Positions 47,580 to 56,107 of a stretch of DNA of 64,000 nucleotides are shown one piece after another. The notes under the pieces are model-generated. The model saw only the letters and a list, made by a program, of their open reading frames with translations. It ran no database searches and was not told the DNA's origin. The stretch's first letter is position 1; every line of letters begins with the position of its first letter. The position numbers and the translations under genes are program-made. Origin of the DNA: Arthrobacter sp. D5-1 (GTDB taxonomy: Bacteria > Actinomycetota > Actinomycetes > Actinomycetales > Micrococcaceae); contig NZ_CP014571.1 in NCBI RefSeq assembly GCF_017357425.1, positions 1,054,001 through 1,118,000 on the forward strand, written 5' to 3'.

Positions 47580-48659
47580 CTAAGCCGGTGAATGCACTGC
47601 TACGGACGCCCGCTCAACCGGCGGACAGGCGATCTTCACAGCGGACTCAAGGGGAGCAGCATCCAGGCCCAGGAGCATGCGTACGCCGGCTGCGCCCAGT
47701 TCGTAATGAGGCAGTGACACTGTGGAGAGCGGCGGGCGCAGGTGGGCAGCGATGACTTCCTGGTTGTCGAAACCCACCACGGCAATGTCCTCCGGGATGG
47801 ACAGCCCGTTTTCCCGCAGCCCATCGTAAAGTCCCATGGCCATACGGTCGTTGTAGCAGTACACGGCACTCACCCCAAGCGTGAGCAGGCTTTCCGTGGC
47901 CCCGTAGCCGCCTTCCTGATCAGGGTAGGCCTCCAGCACCAACGCCGGATCAAAGGGAATTCCGGCGGCATCGAGCGCGTCTTTGTATCCCTGGAGCCGG
48001 CCATCCCTGGCCGGTGCAGGGGTGGTGGCGTTGATGAACGCGATGCGACGGTGGCCACCGCGGAGCAGGATCTCGGTTGCCGATTGTCCGCCTTGGGTCT
48101 CGTCGGGGACCACGGCGCGGGCTGCTCCGGCTTCTGGTGAAAAACAGTTGACCAGGACGAAGTCCGATTCCCGCAGGGTTTCGGGGATGTCCGTGGGGCG
48201 GTGAAACCAGGTGGAGTACAGGATGCCGCGTACTTTGTATTCCAGCATCATGGCGATCGCGTCTTTTTCGAGCTCCTGGTTGCCTTCGGTATTCGCGATC
48301 AGCAGGGCATAACCATGTTTCCAGGCTTCGTCTTGAGCGCCGTGAATGATTTGGCCGGCGAACGGTGTTGTGGCTACGCCGTCGGCAACCAGTCCGATGA
48401 ACTTGGACGTGCCACTCACCAACGTTTTGGCCATGGCGTTGGGACGGTATCCCAATTGGGTGATCGCTTCGGTGACGCGTTGGCGGGTTTCGTCGGCGAT
48501 CCGTGCGTTCTTCTTCTTGTTGATCACCAGCGAGACCGTGGCAGTGGACACTCCGGCCAGTTCAGCCACTTCGCGGAGGGTCACCGGATGGGCGCGGCCT
48601 GTTCTGGCAGGAACGGCGGGGGTGGCCGCGTTGCCTGACTCTCTCTCCTGCGAAATCAT
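47580..48659 (-). CDS. LacI-family regulator of the fructan locus
   Basis: A 359-residue repressor. The helix-turn-helix VTLREVAELAGVSTATVSLV (about residues 26-45) is followed by the sugar-binding domain from KFIGLVADGVATTPFAGQI. The ATG at 48659 has GGAGGA four bases upstream; an ATG at 48701 overlaps the permease stop but lacks a usable ribosome site. It ends an operon of GH32 enzyme, binding protein and two permeases, and most likely binds the three near-identical palindromes at 53362-53467 between the two GH32 genes. Confidence 0.9.
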   Translation of the reverse strand: MISQERESGNAATPAVPARTGRAHPVTLREVAELAGVSTATVSLVINKKKNARIADETRQRVTEAITQLGYRPNAMAKTLVSGTSKFIGLVADGVATTPFAGQIIHGAQDEAWKHGYALLIANTEGNQELEKDAIAMMLEYKVRGILYSTWFHRPTDIPETLRESDFVLVNCFSPEAGAARAVVPDETQGGQSATEILLRGGHRRIAFINATTPAPARDGRLQGYKDALDAAGIPFDPALVLEAYPDQEGGYGATESLLTLGVSAVYCYNDRMAMGLYDGLRENGLSIPEDIAVVGFDNQEVIAAHLRPPLSTVSLPHYELGAAGVRMLLGLDAAPLESAVKIACPPVERASVAVHSPA

Positions 48660-48697
48660 CTGTCCTCCATCAGGAGTATAACCGTCGGCCATAGCGG

Positions 48698-49600
48698 TCA
48701 TCCCTTGTTCGCTCCGCTCTCAAGGCCTTGGATCATGGCCTTGTTGAGGACCAGGAAGACCAGCAGCAGCGGTGTGATGGTCACGCAGACGGCGGCGAAG
48801 GTGGCCGTCCAGTCCACCTTGCCCATGGCGCCGATGTAGTTCTGCAAGCCCAGGGGGATGGTCTTGAGGTCCTCGGAGAGAACAAAGGTGTTGGCGAAGA
48901 TGAAGTCGTTCCAGATGAAGATGCTGTTGACCAGCACCACGGTGACCACGGTGTTGAGGGAGAGCGGCAGCGTGATCAGCCCGAAGATCCGGTACGGTCC
49001 GGCCCCGTCCAGGGATGCTGCCTCGTAGGTTTCGCGCGGAATGTACTCGAAGAAGGACGAGAAAAGGTAGATGGACATCGGCAGGGCGAAGCCGGCCAGT
49101 GGGATGATCATCGACTGGTAAGTGTCCAGCAGGTTCACGGCGGAGTAGTCGATGAACAGCGGGACCAGCGCGATTTGGACGGGAACAATGATGCCGATGA
49201 GGAACAAGCCCCGGACGAACTTGCTGAGGCGGAAGCCAAGGACCTGGATGGCGTAAGCGGCCATCATGCCGAACAGGACAATCAGAATGTTGGCGCCCAT
49301 GGTGACGATGAAACTGTTCAGGATGTTCCGTCCCAGGTCGCCGGTTTCAAAGGCGCGGGCATAGTTTTCCCACGTCAACGAGCTGGGAAGCCCGAACGGA
49401 TCACCGCTGGCAAAGTCGTTTTCGGTCCGCAGGCTGGTCACGAACAGCCAGGCGAGCGGGTACACCTGGACGATCACGATGAGCAGGATCAGGACCCTCG
49501 AGAGTGTCCGGTACAAGCTGGGCTTCCGACGCCGGCGCTGGGGGACGGGGGAAGGAACCCTGGCGCGGGTCGGCTGAGCCGGGGCTGTCTGGGTGATCAT
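48698..49600 (-). CDS. Carbohydrate ABC transporter permease, MalG type
   Basis: A 300-residue inner-membrane permease with six spans. The ATPase-contacting EAA loop is visible as YEAASLDGAGPYRIFGLITLPLS cut by the conserved G at loop centre. The ATG at 49600 overlaps the stop of the MalF-type permease by four bases (ATGA) and has GGAAGG upstream, so the two subunits are made together. It forms the fructo-oligosaccharide importer with the binding protein; the operon has no ATPase gene. Confidence 0.92.
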   Translation of the reverse strand: MITQTAPAQPTRARVPSPVPQRRRRKPSLYRTLSRVLILLIVIVQVYPLAWLFVTSLRTENDFASGDPFGLPSSLTWENYARAFETGDLGRNILNSFIVTMGANILIVLFGMMAAYAIQVLGFRLSKFVRGLFLIGIIVPVQIALVPLFIDYSAVNLLDTYQSMIIPLAGFALPMSIYLFSSFFEYIPRETYEAASLDGAGPYRIFGLITLPLSLNTVVTVVLVNSIFIWNDFIFANTFVLSEDLKTIPLGLQNYIGAMGKVDWTATFAAVCVTITPLLLVFLVLNKAMIQGLESGANKG

Positions 49601-50478
49601 GAATCTGCCTTCCGCTTGAGCATGAACAAGATGAGGCCGACGGCGACAAGGCACTCGATCACGATGAAGACGGCGATGGTACTTGCGTAGCCAAAATCCG
49701 TGCTGGTGAAGGCTGTCTTGTACATGTAGGTGGTGAGGAGCTCGGAGGATTGTCCCGGGCCGCCGTTGGTCATGAGGTACGGGATATCAAAACCGCGCAG
49801 GCCGTAGGTCGTGGCCATGATGGTGGTGGTAATCCACACGGGCCGGATGTAAGGGAAGCGGATCTTGGTGAAGAGCGTCCACTTCGATGCGCCGTCCAGG
49901 ACCGCGGCTTCTTCGAGTTCCTTGGGTACGGCGATCAAGGCCGCGTAAATGATGAGCATGTACAGCCCGGTGAACCGCCACCCTTCAGGGGCGGAGACCG
50001 CGGCCAGCACTGTGGTGACGTCGGACAACCAGGCACGCTCCAAGGAACCCAGTCCTATCCAGTGCAGCAGCTGGTTCAGCAGGCCGACAGGGTCAATGGA
50101 GTAGATACGGACAAAAAGGAACGCAATGGCGACCGTGGAGATCACGGCGGGCAGCAAGTACAGGGTCTTGATCAGTTCACGTCCCCTGCGCAGGGACGTG
50201 AGCAGGCTGGCGACAACCAGGGCACCGCCCAGCTGCAGGACCAGGCAGATGGCCAGGTAGACCAGGGCGTTGAAGAAGGAACGCCAGAAGATGTCATCAG
50301 CCGTGAGCATTCGGACGTAGTTGGCCAGCCCGACGAACTCCATGTCACTGATGCCGTTCCAGGAGAAGAAGCTTAGGAACAGGGACTGAAGGATGGGGAA
50401 GAGGACTGCTGCGCAGTAGAGCAGCAATGGTGGGAGCAGGAAAACCAGGACTGAGGTCCTTGACCTGTTGGGAAGCAT
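49597..50478 (-). CDS. Carbohydrate ABC transporter permease, MalF type
   Basis: A 293-residue permease with six membrane spans, beginning LVFLLPPLLLYCAAVLFPI. The EAA loop is ELEEAAVLDGASKWTLFTKI, and TNGGPGQSSELLTTYMY near the end is typical of sugar-importer permeases. It lies between the binding-protein gene (46 bp upstream, separated by a hairpin) and the MalG-type permease, which it overlaps. Its sugar is inferred from the flanking GH32 genes. Confidence 0.92.
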   Translation of the reverse strand: MLPNRSRTSVLVFLLPPLLLYCAAVLFPILQSLFLSFFSWNGISDMEFVGLANYVRMLTADDIFWRSFFNALVYLAICLVLQLGGALVVASLLTSLRRGRELIKTLYLLPAVISTVAIAFLFVRIYSIDPVGLLNQLLHWIGLGSLERAWLSDVTTVLAAVSAPEGWRFTGLYMLIIYAALIAVPKELEEAAVLDGASKWTLFTKIRFPYIRPVWITTTIMATTYGLRGFDIPYLMTNGGPGQSSELLTTYMYKTAFTSTDFGYASTIAVFIVIECLVAVGLILFMLKRKADS

Positions 50479-50491
50479 GGTGGGCCTTTCG

Positions 50492-50516
50492 GGCGGGGGC
50501 CTTACCGGCCCCCGCC
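50492..50516 (-). terminator. Hairpin between binding-protein and permease genes
   Basis: GGCGGGGGCC and its exact complement enclose a 5-nt loop, 9 bases past the binding-protein stop. No T run follows, so it more likely stabilises the upstream mRNA or weakens read-through than ends transcription outright; this would give more binding protein than permease. Confidence 0.6.
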
Positions 50517-50524
50517 GTTTCGGT

Positions 50525-51862
50525 TTACTTGAAGAACTTGGGCGCGTTCTGCTTGATGGCGTCGTCCATGGTCTTGGTGAATTGTTCGGGCGTGATGTTG
50601 CCCTGGACCAGGAGGACCAGCTCTTGCTGCAGACGGCCGTTGGTGGTGGGGTCCAGTTGGGTGTCCCACGGCATGGCCTGCTTTTCGCCGAGGGCGTTGG
50701 CCGTTTCGAGGGCCTTTTTGTACAGCGGTGTAGCGTTCGCGGGGACGGTGGTTTCCACGGTGGTGGTGGGGGAGAGTGCCCCGGTGGCAGCGTATTCAGC
50801 CGGGTACTTCTCCAGGGCGAACTTCAGGAAATCGCTGACCAGGGGATCGTAAGTCTTTGAGTTCACGGCCATGCCGATGCCGGACGGGGAAACGAACTCG
50901 TTGGCCGCTGTCACGGAACCCGGTGTCGTGGGAAGGGTGAAGAAGTCGACGTCATCCCGGACGTCAGGGTTGAGTTTGTCCGTGGCGAGGCTGGGCAGTT
51001 CCCACGTGCCGATGTTGTACATTGCGGCTTGGCCGGAGGTGAACTGGTTCTGGGCATCGGAGTAGCCCTGCGCAGAGAATCCTTCCTGGAAGCACTTGGC
51101 CTTGCCGAGTTCGGCCATCCATTGAACAGTCTTCTGGCCCGCGGGATCGCTGAACGCAGCTTCGCCCTTCTTGAGTTTCTGGACGAAGTCGGGCCCGGCA
51201 GCCCGGAACGGCTGGTAGGCGACATAGCGTTCCAGCGGCCACTGGTCCTGCCCGTCGATGGCGATCGGCGTGATTCCTGCGTTGCGCAAAGCCGTGCACA
51301 TCGCTGGGATGTCGTCCAAGGACTGAGGGACAGCCACGCCCGCTTTTTGGAGTAGGGCCTTGTTGTACCAGATGAATTCCAGCTCGAACTGGAACGGGAT
51401 CATGTAGAGGGATCCGTCATCGAAGCGCTGGTAGTCCAAGGCTCCGGGCCGGTAGTCGTCGTAGAGGTCCAGCGACTTCAGCAGTTTGTCGGCCTCCACC
51501 ATTTTGCCCTGCTTGGCCAGCTGCTGCGCGAATGGGGTGGCGTCCGTGTCAAACAGCTCGGGGAGCTTGTTGGCCGCAGCCAGGGTTTCGAGCTTCTGGA
51601 TGTAGGAGGGCCGGTCCGGGGTGGTGATGAGGTTCAGTGCAAACCCCGGGTGGTCCTTGGCGTAATCGTCGGCGAGCTTCTTCATGATGTTGATGACGGC
51701 GCCATCGGCAGGCCTGGAGAGGAGCCACGAGATTTCGCGGGGCTTGATCTCCCCGGTGGGGCTGACGTTGGAGGGGTCTGTAGCAGCTCCTCCGCCGCCA
51801 CAGGCTGTCAAGGCCAACGCGGCGACGGCTGCGACGGCAGCAGCACGGAGTAGTTTCTTCAT
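50525..51862 (-). CDS. Extracellular sugar-binding lipoprotein of the fructan importer
   Basis: A 445-residue lipoprotein. The signal ends in the lipobox LALTAC with Cys21, followed by GGGG, which anchors it to the outer membrane face. The mature part is a family 1 solute-binding protein: EISWLLSRPADGAVINIMKK, KLPELFDTDATPFAQQ, and the W-rich ligand region (DGQDQWPLERYV). It delivers sugar to the two permeases downstream. Genes on either side (GH32 enzymes, LacI regulator) suggest fructo-oligosaccharides or levanbiose as ligand. Confidence 0.92.
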   Translation of the reverse strand: MKKLLRAAAVAAVAALALTACGGGGAATDPSNVSPTGEIKPREISWLLSRPADGAVINIMKKLADDYAKDHPGFALNLITTPDRPSYIQKLETLAAANKLPELFDTDATPFAQQLAKQGKMVEADKLLKSLDLYDDYRPGALDYQRFDDGSLYMIPFQFELEFIWYNKALLQKAGVAVPQSLDDIPAMCTALRNAGITPIAIDGQDQWPLERYVAYQPFRAAGPDFVQKLKKGEAAFSDPAGQKTVQWMAELGKAKCFQEGFSAQGYSDAQNQFTSGQAAMYNIGTWELPSLATDKLNPDVRDDVDFFTLPTTPGSVTAANEFVSPSGIGMAVNSKTYDPLVSDFLKFALEKYPAEYAATGALSPTTTVETTVPANATPLYKKALETANALGEKQAMPWDTQLDPTTNGRLQQELVLLVQGNITPEQFTKTMDDAIKQNAPKFFK

Positions 51863-51906
51863 TGCGGCAATCTCCCTTGATTGGAACAGAGGTTGGGGTG
51901 GGATAT

Positions 51907-53343
51907 TCAGTTGTCGATGCGCTGTCGTATCTCAAGTTCGGTGACGGTGACGGTTCCTTCGCCGGCAAAGACGCCGATCCTGCCGGTTGTGAGGTCGTAC
52001 ATCCTGGCGCTGAGCGCCACTTGACGGTCGACGACGGCCACGCAAATGTCGCCGTCGACGATGACCTCAAGCGTGTGCACGCCGGGGGTGAGGTCACAGG
52101 GCCGCTCAAGTTCGACGTCGAACGGCACGTCACCTGAGACGTGCCACTGGGCATCTCCGGTGATGGCGCGCGGCCAGCGGTCGAAGACGAGCCGGCCACG
52201 CTTGGGTTCCAGACGGAGGACGTAGGAACGGTCGCCGTCGGCGCTTGAGCGGAGCAGCAACCCGCACTCGGTGGTGTTCGGAGCTATGTCCAGCACCACC
52301 TTCGCGTAAAATTGCTGCGGCAACTCCTCATCGGACAGCAAAGCCGTGTACCCGTCCGGCACATCGACCCGGGCAGGCAACGCACTGGCCAAGGACACCG
52401 GGACGTCATCCCAGAAGCTCTCTACCAGCTCGTCCGCGAAGGAGAATGCCAAGGTTCCGTCCGGGTTTTGGCGGGCTTCCAGCACGGACATGGTGCCGGC
52501 CCACTGCCATGGCCCATGATCGGTGTTGCCTTCCTTGGTGGCGATCCAGCCAAAGAAGAACCGGCGACCGTCGCGTTCTGCGGACTTTGAGGCGTAAAAG
52601 GCGCGGCCGTCGATGCTGTCCAGGTGCGGCACAGTCCACGGGCCGTCGGGGCTCTTGGCCATGCGGTAGCGGGTGGTGAACGATTCCGAGAACTCGGAGT
52701 ACACCATGTACCACCAGTCACCCCAAACGAACACATCCGGGCATTCGTGGGTGATGTACCGGCGCGGGTCCCAGAACGGATCGGTGTACTGCCAGGCCAT
52801 CAGGTCAGTGGACACACACTGGGCTATGACGCCGCGGCGGCGTTCCGGACCGGTGGAGTGCCGGGCTGCCAGCAGCATCCTCCACTGCTTCTTGTCGTCA
52901 TCCCACAACACGAAGGGATCGCGCCAGTCTCCGGACTCATAGCCGTCCGGAGCGCCGAAAGTCAGTTCCGGATGTTTTTGCCAGGTCCGCATGCCATCGG
53001 TACTGGTGGCGTGCATGACCAACTGGAGGGGCGCGCCGTCGGCCCCGAGGTTCCGGGGGTTTTGTCCGGTGTAGAAGAGGTGGTGGACGCCGGACCCGTC
53101 CGCCACGACGCTGCCGGTGTAGGCGTTGAAGTCCATGTCGCTTTCGCTGCCATGGTGCAGGGAGACGCCATGGTTCTCAAACTGGGTGAGGTCCTTGGTG
53201 GTGACGAGGTTCCATGATGTTCCGGGTTTTGGGTCTGAGCGGTCTTCGTGAAGGTAGAAGAGCCAGAACTCCCCGTACTTCTCATAGGGGATAAGGTCCC
53301 CAACCCATCCGTCGGCGGGTTGGAAGAAGACTGGGCGTTTCAT
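51907..53343 (-). CDS. Cytoplasmic GH32 fructan hydrolase
   Basis: A 478-residue GH32 enzyme without a signal peptide. The five-bladed propeller shows the nucleophile Asp16 in DGWVGDLIPYE, the RDP motif at residues 141-143 (DWRDPFVLWDD) and the acid/base Glu200 in THECPDVF; a C-terminal beta-sandwich follows. The first motif is unusual: the common W-x-N-D-P-N-G is replaced by W-V-G-D-L-I. It likely cleaves imported short fructans, and it starts the minus-strand operon that also carries importer and regulator genes. ATG at 53343. Confidence 0.87.
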   Translation of the reverse strand: MKRPVFFQPADGWVGDLIPYEKYGEFWLFYLHEDRSDPKPGTSWNLVTTKDLTQFENHGVSLHHGSESDMDFNAYTGSVVADGSGVHHLFYTGQNPRNLGADGAPLQLVMHATSTDGMRTWQKHPELTFGAPDGYESGDWRDPFVLWDDDKKQWRMLLAARHSTGPERRRGVIAQCVSTDLMAWQYTDPFWDPRRYITHECPDVFVWGDWWYMVYSEFSESFTTRYRMAKSPDGPWTVPHLDSIDGRAFYASKSAERDGRRFFFGWIATKEGNTDHGPWQWAGTMSVLEARQNPDGTLAFSFADELVESFWDDVPVSLASALPARVDVPDGYTALLSDEELPQQFYAKVVLDIAPNTTECGLLLRSSADGDRSYVLRLEPKRGRLVFDRWPRAITGDAQWHVSGDVPFDVELERPCDLTPGVHTLEVIVDGDICVAVVDRQVALSARMYDLTTGRIGVFAGEGTVTVTELEIRQRIDN

Positions 53344-53361
53344 CTGCGCTGATGTCCATTC

Positions 53362-53378
53362 TGCTAAAGCGTTTGATC
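53362..53378. promoter_or_regulatory. LacI-type operator 1 (fructan locus)
   Basis: TGCTAAAGCGTTTGATC, 19 bp before the cytoplasmic GH32 gene. It matches the two sites at 53408 and 53451 with few changes and is centred on the CG dyad typical of LacI operators. Confidence 0.7.
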
Positions 53379-53407
53379 ACTCGTAAGCTAGCGTGAAAAC
53401 TCCGGTC

Positions 53408-53424
53408 GATCAAGCGTTTTAGCA
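53408..53424. promoter_or_regulatory. LacI-type operator 2 (fructan locus)
   Basis: GATCAAGCGTTTTAGCA is the reverse complement of operator 1 except at two positions. It lies in the middle of the divergent promoter region. Confidence 0.7.
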
Positions 53425-53450
53425 ATTTTTGTTTTCCACCAAAATTGTGG

Positions 53451-53467
53451 TGCTAAAACGCTTGACC
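53451..53467. promoter_or_regulatory. LacI-type operator 3 (fructan locus)
   Basis: TGCTAAAACGCTTGACC has the same core as the reverse of operator 2 and lies on the side of the secreted GH32 gene. The region 53344-53680 holds these operators and otherwise no gene that could be recognised. Confidence 0.7.
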
Positions 53468-53680
53468 GTCGAAGCGGCCGCCACTAATGTCCTGCGTAGC
53501 CGATGACTCACCGGGCCGCTCGATGCTGAGCCGTCCGAACCCGGCCATGAGTACCAATCCAGCTCTCCATCTCACGCGCAGTACCAGGCTGCCCGGGACT
53601 TTCCCGACGGCCGCGCACGTTCATCACCATGACGTTTGGCAGGCCGTCGCGCCCGCCAAGCACTGAGAGGAAACACATCA

Positions 53681-55240
53681 ATGACGTATGACATCTCTCG
53701 CCGCACTGCCCTGCAAGGTGCAGGAGTTGGTGCCCTGGCACTGTTCATGAGCAGCGCCGTCCCCGTGGCAGCCCACGCCCAGACATCCCTCCGGGCGATT
53801 TACCACATGACGCCGCCCACGGGCTGGCTGTGTGATCCGCAACGTCCCGTTCATACCAACGGCGCCTACCAGCTCTACTACCTTCACTCAGGCCAGAACA
53901 ACGGACCGGGCGGATGGGACCATGCGACCACCTCCGACGGAGTGTCGTACACCCACCATGGAGTGGTGATGCCACTGCAGCCGGACTTCCCCGTCTGGTC
54001 GGGATCGGCCGTAGTGGACACCGCCAACACCGCCGGCTTCGGTGCCGGCGCAGTTGTCGCGCTCGCCACCCAGCCCACGGACGGCATCCGCAAATTCCAG
54101 GAACAGTACCTTTACTGGTCTACGGATGGCGGCTTCACCTTTACCGCATTGCCTGACGCGGTCATTGTGAACACTGATGGACGGACGGCCACCACCCCCG
54201 CCGAGGTGGAGAACGCAGAATGGTTCCGCGACCCCAAGATCCATTGGGACGCGACGCGCAACGAATGGGTCTGTGTCATCGGGAGGGCCCGCTACGCTGC
54301 CTTCTACACCTCTCCCAACCTGCGTGATTGGCAATGGAAGTCCAACTTCGACTTCCCCAACCACGCCCTTGGCGGCATCGAATGCCCGGATCTGTTCGAG
54401 ATGACAGCCGGAGACGGCACCCGGCATTGGGTGTTCGGCGCGAGCATGGACGCCTACAGCATTGGATTGCCCATGACTTTTGCCTACTGGACAGGTTCAT
54501 GGAACGGCACCGCGTTCATCGCGGACAACCTCACACCGCAGTGGCTTGACTGGGGATGGGACTGGTACGCCGCCGTAACCTGGCCGGCCGTGGAAGCACC
54601 TGAGACGAAGCGACTTGCCACCGCATGGATGAACAATTGGAAATACGCAGCCCGCGACGTACCCACAGACGCATCCGATGGTTACAACGGACAAAATTCC
54701 ATAACGCGCGAGCTCAGGCTTGAGCGCCAACCGGGTGGCTGGTACACCTTGCTCAGCACGCCCGTTCCGGCGCTTTCGAACTATGCCACGTCCAGCACCA
54801 CACTGCCGGACCGCACGGTCAACGGCAGTTTCATACTGCCGTGGAGCGGGCGCGCGTATGAGCTGGAGCTCGATATCTCTTGGGACATCGCCGCGAATGT
54901 TGGAGTGTCGGTGGGCCGCTCGTCGAATGGCAGCCGTCATACGAACATCGGCAAATACGGCGACGAACTGTACGTCGATCGCGCACCATCGGACCAAAGC
55001 GGATATGCGCTGGCACCGTACACCCGCGCCGCGGCGCCAATTGACGCCAATGCCAGATCCGTCCACCTGCGTATCTTTGTCGACACCCAAAGTGTTGAGG
55101 TTTTTGTGAATTCCGGGCACTCGGTGATTTCGCAGCAGGTGCATTTCGCGGTCGGGGACACGGGGATCTCCCTTTATGCTGACGGCGGTCCGGCAAACTT
55201 CACCGGAATCACCATCCGCGAGTTCGGGACCCCCATCTAA
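53681..55240 (+). CDS. Tat-exported GH32 fructan hydrolase
   Basis: A 519-residue secreted enzyme. The start MTYDISRRTALQGAGVGAL carries a twin-arginine motif and hydrophobic core, with cleavage likely after VAAHA. The GH32 propeller has Asp52 in GWLCDPQRPV, RDP at residues 183-185 and Glu234 in GIECPDLFE, with a beta-sandwich at the C-terminus. The usual N-D-P-N-G is changed to C-D-P-Q-R. ATG at 53681 follows GAGAGGAAA. It should degrade fructan (levan or inulin) outside the cell and supply the importer encoded on the other strand; exact product size is unknown. Confidence 0.88.
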   Translation: MTYDISRRTALQGAGVGALALFMSSAVPVAAHAQTSLRAIYHMTPPTGWLCDPQRPVHTNGAYQLYYLHSGQNNGPGGWDHATTSDGVSYTHHGVVMPLQPDFPVWSGSAVVDTANTAGFGAGAVVALATQPTDGIRKFQEQYLYWSTDGGFTFTALPDAVIVNTDGRTATTPAEVENAEWFRDPKIHWDATRNEWVCVIGRARYAAFYTSPNLRDWQWKSNFDFPNHALGGIECPDLFEMTAGDGTRHWVFGASMDAYSIGLPMTFAYWTGSWNGTAFIADNLTPQWLDWGWDWYAAVTWPAVEAPETKRLATAWMNNWKYAARDVPTDASDGYNGQNSITRELRLERQPGGWYTLLSTPVPALSNYATSSTTLPDRTVNGSFILPWSGRAYELELDISWDIAANVGVSVGRSSNGSRHTNIGKYGDELYVDRAPSDQSGYALAPYTRAAAPIDANARSVHLRIFVDTQSVEVFVNSGHSVISQQVHFAVGDTGISLYADGGPANFTGITIREFGTPI

Positions 55241-55260
55241 GGCTGCGCTCCAAGGTTGGA

Positions 55261-55308
55261 AAGAACGACGGCGACACTAAAGCGGGCGGCAGCGTCGCCG
55301 TCGTTCTT
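55261..55308 (+). terminator. Terminator after the secreted GH32 gene
   Basis: AAGAACGACGGCGAC (55261-55275) pairs perfectly with 55294-55308 over 15 bp with an 18-nt loop, 20 bases past the stop codon. Confidence 0.75.
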
Positions 55309-55366
55309 CCGGTCCGGTGGGTGGTCTCAGCCTTGACAACCCGCAGGCACCCACGACACTGATGTC

Positions 55367-55975
55367 ATGTATAGGAATTGCCGGGTCTCGGCCCAGTTTT
55401 CGATGTCCCTGGACGGCTTCATCGCCCGCGTGGATGACACCGTGGGGCCCTTGTTCGATTGGTACGAGGCCGGGGACGTTGAGACCTGGATGCCGGGACA
55501 TCCCGTTCCGTTCCACCTGAGTGAAGCCGATGCTGCGTACTGGAACTCACTTCCGCGTGAGGGGGCGTTCATCTCAGGCCGAAGGCTGTTCGACATCACC
55601 AAGGGGTGGGGAGGCCATCCGCCCAATGAATCGCCCACCGTGGTGTTGACGCACCGCGAACTCCCAGTGGATTGGCCGCCCACCAGACGGGACGGCCGGC
55701 CCGTGCCCTTCGAGTTTGCCGGGGACCTGGAAACGGCGCTGGAGCGGGCCGCCGTTCACGCCGCCGGCGGAGAAATCGGAGTTGCCGGGGCAGACGTCGT
55801 GCAGCAGTGCCTAAGGCGCGGCGTGGTGGATGAGCTCCGTGTGGACCTGGTGCCGGTGCTGCTCGGAAGCGGTATCCCGTGGTTTGGAGCACTGGATGGC
55901 GACCTCCTGTTTAATGAGCCCGTAATTGTGCCGGGCACCCGGGTGACCCACCTGGTCTACCGGGTCCGCCGATAG
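55367..55975 (+). CDS. RibD C-terminal / dihydrofolate reductase-like protein
   Basis: A 202-residue protein of the RibD-C/DHFR superfamily. It begins VSAQFSMSLDGFIARVDDTV, the usual substrate-binding start, has GAFISGRRLFDIT with the NADPH-binding pattern, and ends with GVAGADVVQQCLRRGVVDEL and VPVLLGSGIPWF. Family members reduce pterin- or flavin-like substrates with NADPH, but most stand-alone copies have no known function. ATG at 55367. Upstream lies a GH32 terminator, so it is a separate unit. Confidence 0.85.
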   Translation: MYRNCRVSAQFSMSLDGFIARVDDTVGPLFDWYEAGDVETWMPGHPVPFHLSEADAAYWNSLPREGAFISGRRLFDITKGWGGHPPNESPTVVLTHRELPVDWPPTRRDGRPVPFEFAGDLETALERAAVHAAGGEIGVAGADVVQQCLRRGVVDELRVDLVPVLLGSGIPWFGALDGDLLFNEPVIVPGTRVTHLVYRVRR

Positions 55976-56107
55976 GGGCGAAGGCAACAGGGCGTTATCC
56001 ACAGCGGGTCAAGCAGCGGACGACGTCGGGTCCCCGCCTCCGCTAGGCTGGACACCTCGGCTGATGCAAGTGGCCGCAGGAACCTCTATGCGGAGCCACC
56101 CTACGAA

